DNA of 6,574 bases from JAVBKP01 sp031553975 (GCA_031553975.1 JAVBKP010000047.1:1-6574); one strand, 5' to 3'. Counted from the stretch's first letter, positions 1-5,483 are shown. Notes: a model not told the origin generated them from the letters alone. Numbers and translations are program-made.

Positions 1-76
1 CTGCCCACACACCGATTGTATAAAATACTAAGGCGGCTGTAATGAACACGATTGCTGATGTTAAAATTGGTGACAT
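1..76 (-). CDS. Small membrane protein, HsmA/TIGR03987-like (5' end only)
   Basis: Only the first 25 codons are in the window; the gene continues past the left edge. The peptide starts MSPILTSAIVF and stays hydrophobic to about residue 24, ending YTIGVWA, so it is a first membrane helix with no charged residue. From memory this matches the N-terminus of the HsmA (TIGR03987) family of small, roughly 125-residue, multi-helix membrane proteins. In Clostridioides difficile, HsmA binds heme and helps resist heme and oxidative stress. The ATG is the only possible start, because the in-frame codon six triplets upstream is the stop of the radical SAM gene. There is no good ribosome binding site directly in front: an AAGGAGG lies about 34 bases upstream inside the preceding gene. 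Translation is therefore probably coupled to that gene. The reading frame is certain; the family rests on 25 residues. Confidence 0.55.
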   Translation of the reverse strand, partial: MSPILTSAIVFITAALVFYTIGVWA

Positions 77-91
77 TTGATTTTGTGCGCT

Positions 92-1180
92 TTATGCTTC
101 TAGCGCAACTCCTCCTTCTTGGTTTAAAATTTCATGAATCCACTCTTCTTGGTTTCTAAGTGAGCATCCACCTACTCCTTCGTGCATTCTATTGCTTTCT
201 GCCCGTAATGCTCTTAGCAAAGGTGATTTTAGCGCATCAATATAACTCATATTGCTTATATTCCTATCTGAATACGGGGCAAATGGGCAAGGTTCTAATG
301 AACCATTTGTACTAATATGCACAAAACCTCTTCCTGCTGCTAGGCAACCATCATACTGGTCTTCATTGCCAGGGAATGCCATAAAGATTGCTCTTCCCGT
401 ATGGTTATCGCAATACGTTGCTAAATTCTTTTTACTCTCTTCTGTCAGTGCCAGTAGCTCTTGGTTTTTGTCCATAGGAACATACTCAACATGTACCACT
501 ACACGGCAACCTTTTGCTATGAATTGTTCTACAAAATCGTATGTTGCCACTTCTTTTATATTGTGCTCCCCTGTTGTGATGGAAATACCAAAAGGGATTT
601 TTCGTTGATAAAGCTCTGCCATGGCTGTTTCTACAGACTTCGCAGTGCCCTCCCCTCGGCGATCATCCGTCTTGTCTGGTGAGCCTTCTACACTAAATAA
701 AGGTAGCATATGGCGATGAGCTTCAAAAAAATCATACCATGTTTCATTGAATAGTGTGCCATTGGTAAATATAAGCCCCACGAGTTCATCATGTTTTGCC
801 ATGGTATTGATCCAGTCTGTTGAGAGCAATGGCTCTCCACCAGCTAGTAGAATAGTGGAGGTACCTGCAGCACTAATCTCATCAAGGAGTTGTTCCACTC
901 TTTCTTTAGGCAAGTCATTGATGCTATCTCGACCAAGTCCCGCTGAATAGCAACCTTTGCACTGTAGATTACACCTATCGGTGGTGCTGATAATGGCAAG
1001 AGGTGGTACGTAAACCTCCTGGCTTGCCCACTGGTCACGTTGCTTCTTGGCTTTTTTCTCATGTTTTGAGATGTGAAGCATGGTCTTAGCTGATTTCGGG
1101 AATTCCGCCAATAGCTTTATTCCAGAAGTTAATGAAATATCTAAGTTTTTGTCAAATGCTGTTCTATAATTATTTTTCAT
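92..1180 (-). CDS. Radical SAM enzyme with reduced SPASM-like C-terminus
   Basis: This is a 362-residue member of the MoaA/PqqE-like radical SAM enzymes. The 4Fe-4S binding motif CxxxCxxC is at C70, C74 and C77 (TDRCNLQCKGCY). It is followed by the SAM-contacting GGEP at 114-117. An N-terminal extension of about 60 residues, rich in Lys and Arg near 39-50, precedes the core. The C-terminal part has three cysteines (C279 and C298 in a C-x18-C arrangement ending LEPCPF, and C339 in GGCS). This is fewer than a full SPASM domain, which carries seven or more for two auxiliary clusters, so at most one extra cluster is likely. An AGGTGAT lies about 6 bases before the ATG. The gene heads an operon with the HsmA-like membrane gene and is driven by a consensus promoter overlapped by an OhrR-like dyad. 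The substrate is unknown. A role in heme or peroxide stress is inferred from context only. Confidence 0.9.
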   Translation of the reverse strand: MKNNYRTAFDKNLDISLTSGIKLLAEFPKSAKTMLHISKHEKKAKKQRDQWASQEVYVPPLAIISTTDRCNLQCKGCYSAGLGRDSINDLPKERVEQLLDEISAAGTSTILLAGGEPLLSTDWINTMAKHDELVGLIFTNGTLFNETWYDFFEAHRHMLPLFSVEGSPDKTDDRRGEGTAKSVETAMAELYQRKIPFGISITTGEHNIKEVATYDFVEQFIAKGCRVVVHVEYVPMDKNQELLALTEESKKNLATYCDNHTGRAIFMAFPGNEDQYDGCLAAGRGFVHISTNGSLEPCPFAPYSDRNISNMSYIDALKSPLLRALRAESNRMHEGVGGCSLRNQEEWIHEILNQEGGVALEA

Positions 1181-1211
1181 TCAATCACCTATCATAAGAA
1201 TTGTTTACTTT

Positions 1212-1229
1212 TTAATTGTACACAACTAA
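1212..1229. promoter_or_regulatory. Putative MarR/OhrR operator 1 (over the radical SAM -10)
   Basis: An imperfect palindrome TTArTTGT-N2-ACAAyTAA covers the -10 box of the leftward promoter, with 7 of 8 arm positions pairing. Read on the minus strand it contains GTACAATT, the same core as the second site. The half-site TACAATT matches my recollection of the Bacillus subtilis OhrR operator (TACAATT/AATTGTA). The protein bound is inferred from the adjacent regulator gene. Confidence 0.6.
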
Positions 1230-1243
1230 AAAGTTTTTGTCAA
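1215..1243 (-). promoter_or_regulatory. Sigma-A promoter of the radical SAM/HsmA-like operon
   Basis: On the minus strand TTGACA (1243-1238) and TACAAT (1220-1215) are separated by 17 bases. The -35 is perfect and the -10 has five of six consensus bases. Transcription would start near 1208, giving a leader of under 30 bases before the ATG at 1180. The -10 box lies inside a dyad (1212-1229), so a bound repressor would block RNA polymerase. Confidence 0.8.
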
Positions 1244-1246
1244 GAG

Positions 1247-1275
1247 TTGACTTTTTTTCTTCCATTGCGTACAAT
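1247..1275 (+). promoter_or_regulatory. Sigma-A promoter of the OhrR/HsmR-like regulator gene
   Basis: TTGACT (1247-1252) and TACAAT (1270-1275) are separated by 17 bases on the plus strand. It mirrors the divergent promoter exactly about base 1245; only three bases separate the two -35 boxes. Transcription would start near 1282, giving a leader of nearly 70 bases before the ATG at 1350. The -10 lies within the second dyad (1261-1278), which suggests autorepression. Confidence 0.8.
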
Positions 1276-1278
1276 TGA
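1261..1278. promoter_or_regulatory. Putative MarR/OhrR operator 2 (over the regulator -10)
   Basis: A weaker palindrome with arms TCCATTGC and ACAATTGA around a GT centre; six of eight arm positions pair. It is the mirror partner of operator 1 about base 1245 and shares the oriented motif TTGyGTACAATTrA followed by AGTAA. It covers the -10 box of the regulator gene, consistent with autoregulation. Confidence 0.55.
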
Positions 1279-1310
1279 TTAGTAACTAAAAAAAAGTACA
1301 TTTGGTATGC

Positions 1311-1330
1311 TGCCAGAAAGCTGGCATTTT
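1311..1330 (+). other. Leader stem-loop of the regulator mRNA
   Basis: A perfect 6-bp stem TGCCAG/CTGGCA with an AAAG loop is followed by TTTT. It lies in the leader between the predicted start site near 1282 and the ATG at 1350. It could be a weak attenuator or an mRNA-stabilising hairpin. The stem is short and the U-run has only four bases, so a terminator role is uncertain. Confidence 0.35.
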
Positions 1331-1349
1331 ATATGAAAGTGAGGTATTT

Positions 1350-1823
1350 ATGAGTAAGGAAAACCTTTCAAATATTAAAATAACACCTGAGGTTGAGAAT
1401 GAGATATTAAAGCTTGATAATCAGCTATGTTTTGCCTTTTATGTATGCTCTAAAGAGATTGTTAAAAAATACCGGCCGTTCCTAGAACCTCTCGGTCTGA
1501 CATATACTAGTTATATCACGATGATGGCATTGTGGGAGCAGGACAAAATCAATGTAAAAGATTTAGGTGAAAAATTATACCTGGACTCGGGTACATTGAC
1601 GCCTTTATTAAAAAAGCTCGAATCCCAAGGATTTGTTACACGCACTCGTAGCAAAGAAAATGAACGAAATGTATACATTAGCCTCACGGAGGAAGGACAA
1701 GCCCTAAAAAAACAAGCGGCAAAGGTTCCTTTCCAAATTGGTGGCGCTATTAACTGTGGTATGGAAACTGGTGTAAATCTCAAGAACCAACTCCATGGTT
1801 TCATGGAGCTGATTACAAAATAA
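1350..1823 (+). CDS. MarR-family redox-sensing repressor, OhrR/HsmR-like
   Basis: A 157-residue winged-helix MarR protein. The start is the ATG at 1350 (MSKENLSN), with a GTGAGGT ribosome binding site 5-6 bases ahead; an in-frame TTG at 1302 lacks such a site. The sequence LDNQLCFAFY near residues 22-31 is the OhrR signature. C27, Y41 and Y52 have the same spacing (+14 and +25) as C15, Y29 and Y40 of Bacillus subtilis OhrR, the peroxidatic Cys and the tyrosines that surround it. DSGTLTPLLKKLE (79-91) is the recognition-helix region and the wing follows (VTRTRSKENERNVYI). C33 and C136 are extra cysteines; C136 could be a resolving partner as in two-Cys OhrR proteins. The gene is divergent from the radical SAM/HsmA-like operon, with dyads over both promoters. 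No ohr peroxidase gene is adjacent, so a heme-type signal as for C. difficile HsmR is also possible. Confidence 0.85.
   Translation: MSKENLSNIKITPEVENEILKLDNQLCFAFYVCSKEIVKKYRPFLEPLGLTYTSYITMMALWEQDKINVKDLGEKLYLDSGTLTPLLKKLESQGFVTRTRSKENERNVYISLTEEGQALKKQAAKVPFQIGGAINCGMETGVNLKNQLHGFMELITK
1791..1808. repeat. Perfect 7-bp inverted repeat at the convergent gene ends
   Basis: CTCCATG/CATGGAG with a GTTT loop lies in the last codons of the regulator gene, about 20 bases past the stop of the convergent nucleosidase gene. No run of T follows on the plus strand and only a T-rich stretch (TTGGTTCTT) follows on the minus strand. It may help end the leftward transcript, but this is weak. Confidence 0.3.
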
Positions 1824-1829
1824 GCTTGA

Positions 1830-2513
1830 TTATAAACTGCCTAAAAAGTCTTTTAGTACATCTATAGACTTTTGGGTAGATACTTTGTAGTTGGCAATAA
1901 ATGAGCCTTCTCCGCTTTGATTCACTGTATCGCTCATACTGCGGATGGCTATGAATGGTATGTCATTGGCAGCGCATACATGGGCTATAGCCCCTGTCTC
2001 CATATCTACGCAAGAAGGACTGTGAATCTGTATAATCTCGTCTCTGCCATCTTGGTCTATAAAAGCCTCACCTGTTACAATTTTACCGAAGAACATGTTG
2101 TCTTTATATTGTTCCTTGTCCTTTAATACCTTAAACTTTTCTAACAACCCATGGTTTACGTTGAAGTCTTTGGAAGTAATATTGGGATGATAATCCCTCA
2201 GAAAGTTCTCATCTACATCATGATATGACACTTCTGTTGGAATAATGGTATCACAAATATGTAGATTTTCATCTATGGCACCAGCTACGCCTATGACTAT
2301 AACATGTGTTACGTTATATTTGTCAATTAATAACTGGGTGGCCATGGCGGCATTTACCTTGCATATACCTGAGCAAACGCACACCACTTCAATGTTTTCA
2401 TAAGGTGCAGCGTGAAAAGTTAACAATGCATGTTTTTCCACTTTTACATGTGCCAATTCTTCTATAAACGGGTTGATTTCACCTTCCGTAGGTCCAATGA
2501 TTCCAATTCTCAT
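1830..2513 (-). CDS. mtnN: 5'-methylthioadenosine/S-adenosylhomocysteine nucleosidase
   Basis: A 227-residue cytosolic enzyme of the PNP_UDP_1 fold, near the usual MTAN length of about 230. It cleaves adenine from methylthioadenosine, S-adenosylhomocysteine and, in known members, 5'-deoxyadenosine. E12 in the N-terminal IGIIGPTEGEI aligns with Glu12 of the E. coli enzyme. VDMETGAIAHVC (169-180) carries the nucleoside-binding Met171-Glu172, and D195 in MSDTV is the expected acid that protonates adenine. GVAGAI (75-80) is the conserved glycine loop. AGGAGA lies 7 bases before the ATG. It is the last gene of the leftward operon, 36 bases after the acetyltransferase gene, and converges on the regulator gene with a 6-base gap. 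The specific substrate preference cannot be read from the sequence; a related nucleoside phosphorylase is a less likely alternative. Confidence 0.85.
   Translation of the reverse strand: MRIGIIGPTEGEINPFIEELAHVKVEKHALLTFHAAPYENIEVVCVCSGICKVNAAMATQLLIDKYNVTHVIVIGVAGAIDENLHICDTIIPTEVSYHDVDENFLRDYHPNITSKDFNVNHGLLEKFKVLKDKEQYKDNMFFGKIVTGEAFIDQDGRDEIIQIHSPSCVDMETGAIAHVCAANDIPFIAIRSMSDTVNQSGEGSFIANYKVSTQKSIDVLKDFLGSL
1844..1873 (+). repeat. Inverted repeat downstream of the regulator, possible terminator
   Basis: AAAAGTCT (1844-1851) and AGACTTTT (1866-1873) form a perfect 8-bp stem with a 14-base loop, 20 bases after the regulator stop codon. The A-rich and T-rich flanks would suit an intrinsic terminator in either direction. 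However, it is wholly inside the coding sequence of the convergent nucleosidase gene and has a large loop, so the function is uncertain. Confidence 0.3.
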
Positions 2514-2549
2514 TTAATTCTCTCCTATTTTCCTTATTTCCTATGTATC

Positions 2550-3074
2550 TTATAAATATAAGTTCATCAAAACTGTATCTTGATAAGTCTCCCCGATTTT
2601 CACTTCTTTTTCAAAGTATCCATATTGTTTAAACCCAAATTTCTCATACAGATGAATGGCGTACTTGTTGTCTGCATTTACGTCTAGTTTAATCACTTCT
2701 GTTATTCCATTCTCTTTGGCAAAATCTATGAGCATTTGCATTAGGACAGTGCCGATTCCCATGGCCCAATATGCCTTTTTGATGGCAATTCCAAGTGAAG
2801 TAACATGTCTAAATCTCATCCTTGATGGAGAAGTTAGACTAGCAGAACAAACAATCTCTCCGTTTATTTTGCCTAGCATAAAGACCGATGTTTTTGACCC
2901 ATTGTCTGTTTCTATATATTCAATCTCTTCTTGTAAAGTCACACTGGTGCCCTCTGCCCCAAAGGGAAGGTTATCGCTTTCCCCACCAATGATATTAAAA
3001 TAATCAATTACTGCCTGTGCATCATCTCTTGTTGCCTTTTCAATGATCAGCTCTAGTCCGTTTTTCAATTTCAT
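2550..3074 (-). CDS. GNAT-family N-acetyltransferase
   Basis: A 174-residue single-domain acetyltransferase that transfers acetyl from acetyl-CoA to an amine. The pyrophosphate-binding motif A is LGIAIKKAYWAMGIGTVLM (94-112), with G105-I-G107 in the loop. A Trp replaces the usual Gln or Arg three residues before the first Gly, which is common in the YkkB/RimJ-like branch. Motif B follows at 130-148 (LDVNADNKYAIHLYEKFGF), ending in the typical LYEKFGF. The N-terminal half contains the variable substrate-binding part, with the segment around 30-45 (GGESDNLPFG) also typical of that branch. A GAGGT lies about 8 bases before the ATG. It sits between the membrane hydrolase and the nucleosidase genes in one apparent operon. 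The acceptor is unknown: protein N-termini, amino sugars, polyamines or antibiotics are all possible. Confidence 0.8.
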   Translation of the reverse strand: MKLKNGLELIIEKATRDDAQAVIDYFNIIGGESDNLPFGAEGTSVTLQEEIEYIETDNGSKTSVFMLGKINGEIVCSASLTSPSRMRFRHVTSLGIAIKKAYWAMGIGTVLMQMLIDFAKENGITEVIKLDVNADNKYAIHLYEKFGFKQYGYFEKEVKIGETYQDTVLMNLYL

Positions 3075-3116
3075 TTTATGTACCTCACAATCATATATGA
3101 TTTGTTAAAATTTTAT

Positions 3117-4199
3117 CTAACTTTGTTTGTTTAGCTGTATTTTATAGTCAAATTCTAATTTTCTATAGTAATCCAGCTCGATAAAGTCTGTAGGTCTTAC
3201 GCCATCTCCATTTTTTTCAAAATAAGTTAATTCTGCTAGTTCTAGCATTTTATATACAAACTGTGAACAAAACATGATATTTGGCTTGTGAGAATACTTT
3301 AATACCAGTCCCACCATGTTATAGGCACTACCTTCACGATTGATCTCTTCTATTTTATCTAAGATTTTTTTCTTCTGCTGCATAGTACATGAAAGCCTGT
3401 ACACTAGTATATTGGCATCGTCTTTTTTATTAAAAAACTGTAACATTTCGTGATTTAGTCCTGGTGGATATACACGCTCTCCCCCATTATAGCTAATGGT
3501 GGTATTTAGTTCCTGATCAAAAGAAATAGATACATGACTATAGTCTTTTTGTGTGAAAGCCGATACCAATTCGCTGGCAGCACTACCTGTATTTGAGATA
3601 ACAATGTACATATGTGGATCTTCTAAACTGTCCTTTGCCCGGTCAAAATATTCTTTTGTTAGGCTACCGTTGTTGATATATTCAAATGAGTTATTTCGCG
3701 GCAAATCAGCTAGAAAAACCTTAAAATTTTCTAGTGAAAGTTTTTTTCCAGCCGCAGACAATGTGTTAATAGCAGAGGTTATCTTGCTAGAATAGTTGTT
3801 GACTTCTTGAAAACTCAATGTTAAAGCCTCATTGACAGATGGTAAATAAAATCTGGAAAACTTACCTACGGTAATATATCTAACCACCAACATTGGTAAA
3901 AACATCAATAGCAAACAAAATGATTTTCGCAGTGCGATTTGCCAAATAGATGTCATTAATGCCCCGTTCATTATAAAAGCGGCAAATACGGTTTGGAAAA
4001 AATAGGCTATAAAAAAAGCGATGATTAAATAAAATTTTGTTCTTTTTTTGGATGGGGTTTGTAGTGTTCTAATCACAGTGAAAATAAATATACCAAAATA
4101 AGTAAGTATGAACAAAGTGAAATCACCCCAGGCCAACAATCCTGCAAAAAACAGTATGGCTACCAAATTCATTGCATAATCTTTATATCGTTTGTCCAT
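3117..4199 (-). CDS. Membrane-anchored permuted NlpC/P60 (YiiX-like) cysteine hydrolase
   Basis: A 360-residue two-part protein. The first 112 residues hold four predicted membrane helices (about 9-24, 27-46, 56-77 and 94-111). A soluble linker covers about 115-195. The C-terminal domain has the order His then Cys, as in circularly permuted NlpC/P60 or LRAT-like proteins such as YiiX. The catalytic His is probably H222 in DYSHVSI and the nucleophile C311 in MFCSQFVYKML. Related domains cut peptide, amide or lipid-ester bonds. By the positive-inside rule the basic loop at 48-55 (TPSKKRTK) is probably cytoplasmic, which with four helices suggests a cytoplasmic C-terminal domain; this is a rough inference. 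AGGAG lies 6 bases before the ATG. It is the first gene of an operon with the acetyltransferase and nucleosidase genes. I do not recognise a named homologue; the substrate is unknown. Confidence 0.65.
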   Translation of the reverse strand: MDKRYKDYAMNLVAILFFAGLLAWGDFTLFILTYFGIFIFTVIRTLQTPSKKRTKFYLIIAFFIAYFFQTVFAAFIMNGALMTSIWQIALRKSFCLLLMFLPMLVVRYITVGKFSRFYLPSVNEALTLSFQEVNNYSSKITSAINTLSAAGKKLSLENFKVFLADLPRNNSFEYINNGSLTKEYFDRAKDSLEDPHMYIVISNTGSAASELVSAFTQKDYSHVSISFDQELNTTISYNGGERVYPPGLNHEMLQFFNKKDDANILVYRLSCTMQQKKKILDKIEEINREGSAYNMVGLVLKYSHKPNIMFCSQFVYKMLELAELTYFEKNGDGVRPTDFIELDYYRKLEFDYKIQLNKQS

Positions 4200-4266
4200 T
4201 CATTGCTCCTATATATCATTCATCAATTTATCCCATGTTTTCTTATGATTTATTTTATCTAGAAAA

Positions 4267-4295
4267 AGTATACCACTTGAAAAAGAAAATGACAA
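4267..4295 (-). promoter_or_regulatory. Sigma-A promoter of the hydrolase-GNAT-mtnN operon
   Basis: On the minus strand TTGTCA (4295-4290) and TATACT (4272-4267) are spaced by 17 bases, each with five of six consensus positions. Transcription would start near 4260, giving a leader of about 60 bases to the ATG at 4199. The -35 box lies within the 3' arm of the upstream terminator hairpin. Confidence 0.65.
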
Positions 4296-4311
4296 TCTAT
4301 TACTAGATTGT
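4280..4311 (-). terminator. Intrinsic terminator after the HipA-like gene
   Basis: Read on the minus strand, ACAATCTA (4311-4304) and TAGATTGT (4299-4292) form a perfect 8-bp stem with a 4-base loop. The T-rich tail CATTTTCTTTTT follows (4291-4280). It starts 10 bases after the stop codon of the HipA-like kinase gene. The stem is AT-rich, so termination may be partial. Confidence 0.6.
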
Positions 4312-4321
4312 TGGGCTTTGG

Positions 4322-5476
4322 TTATAGGGTATTAGCTATCTCTCTAAGCCCCTCTACCCTCTCGTTTAGTCCAAAACAAAGCGCATCGCGCCGCTGGTCG
4401 TCAATGTAAGGACTTTGTATTAGTATCTCTGAAAGCTCTTCGTCTATTCCCTTAAGTGTCTCAAAATCAAGCCAATCAAAAGACGTTACTATCTTTATTT
4501 GCTCTGAATGTTTGTTTTTAAAAGGTTTACTTCGTACGCCAGTATTTCCCCTTATTGTATGGGTAAATTGGTCGTGCCACATGGACGTTCCACAGTCAAA
4601 GATCGGTGCTGCGCCAGTCCACTCAAGTGTATATGCATTTCGCACCCCACCAAAATTATTATAATGCCTATCTGTGTTTGCAATCAAATAATCGACTGTG
4701 ATCATCTGATCAAGGCTTTCTTTTATATTTGGTATTTCAAAATACGCTGCACAGTTCAAGAAATGCTCATAATCAGAGATATGATTGGGTTGTTTGAAAC
4801 ACTGCATGATATTCCAAGCAGTGACAAGCTCTGTTTCCGTTGTGATAAAATCTTCACAGACACTCAGCGGCAATTCGTCCTCCCATATTAAGTGATATGG
4901 CGCATACGAAACGTTTTTAAGTCTCCTCATAATAGCCGTCGCCAAAACTTCGTTGAGAGGTTCTTGATAAAATGGAAAGCTCCCGGCTTTGACCAGCATT
5001 CGCTTGCCATCTGCGATAATCCACTTCTTTTTTAACCAACCATCAGAAGTGTTGTCTGGCGAACATAGATTGATGTTTTTTTTGTCTAGCTCCCTACCAA
5101 ATAGTGCATTTCCCACGTCCACAGAAAAATCATTTTCAAAAAAATTCATTTCAGGCCATAAGGCAGAGTTTTTACTTGGACATATCCAGTATTGATCAGA
5201 AAGGCTCAGCCCAAAACATCTTGTGAGAAGAAACTGTGGCGAATAGACGTTTAATTGTTCCAACGCATCGCGCAAGCCTGAACGACTGGCGGGAATTGCC
5301 CTGCTGATCCACCATTTGTTTAATAAAGAACGATCCAACTCTTGTCCTTTTTTAAAAAGGCCTACTGGCAAATGCTCAGGTGTATAGATGTCTAAAATTT
5401 TTAATATAAAGCCTGTATCCTCATCAATTTCCATATCCAAGACTAGGATATGTTTGTGCATCAATGTGTAAATCAT
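4322..5476 (-). CDS. HipA-like serine/threonine kinase, stand-alone
   Basis: A 384-residue protein of the HipA-like kinase superfamily. SPDNTSDGWLKKKW (139-152) is the glycine-rich phosphate loop region. K163 in LVKAG is the expected ATP-binding Lys, and E172 and E176 in QEPLNEV follow. DYLIANTDRHYNNFG (262-276) carries the catalytic D269 and metal-binding N274. FDCGTSM (293-299) gives D294, the second metal ligand. All key residues are present, so the kinase is probably active. The start used has AGGGGGG 7 bases upstream; Met6 is a possible later start. Classical HipA is a persistence toxin paired with HipB, but no small DNA-binding partner gene is seen on either side. This longer Firmicutes subgroup is also found alone or near excisionase-like genes. 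The target is unknown. A terminator follows, so it appears monocistronic. Confidence 0.8.
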   Translation of the reverse strand: MIYTLMHKHILVLDMEIDEDTGFILKILDIYTPEHLPVGLFKKGQELDRSLLNKWWISRAIPASRSGLRDALEQLNVYSPQFLLTRCFGLSLSDQYWICPSKNSALWPEMNFFENDFSVDVGNALFGRELDKKNINLCSPDNTSDGWLKKKWIIADGKRMLVKAGSFPFYQEPLNEVLATAIMRRLKNVSYAPYHLIWEDELPLSVCEDFITTETELVTAWNIMQCFKQPNHISDYEHFLNCAAYFEIPNIKESLDQMITVDYLIANTDRHYNNFGGVRNAYTLEWTGAAPIFDCGTSMWHDQFTHTIRGNTGVRSKPFKNKHSEQIKIVTSFDWLDFETLKGIDEELSEILIQSPYIDDQRRDALCFGLNERVEGLREIANTL

Positions 5477-5483
5477 ATGATTT

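Noticed and set aside
252..682. Rightward open frames opposite the radical SAM gene
   Set aside because: They lie antisense to a strongly supported gene, match no family I know and have no ribosome binding sites; they are shadows of coding constraint.
844..1062. Second leftward frame within the radical SAM gene
   Set aside because: It overlaps the conserved CxxxCxxC region in another frame and shows no protein-like features.
1302..1349. Earlier TTG start for the MarR-family gene, adding MVCCQKAGILYESEVF
   Set aside because: No ribosome binding site precedes the TTG, the added residues cover the leader hairpin, and OhrR homologues start near MSKENLSN. The ATG at 1350 has a GTGAGGT in the right place.
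2514..2549. Separate promoter or terminator between the acetyltransferase and nucleosidase genes
   Set aside because: The 36-base gap holds a ribosome binding site but no hairpin or paired promoter boxes; co-transcription is simpler.
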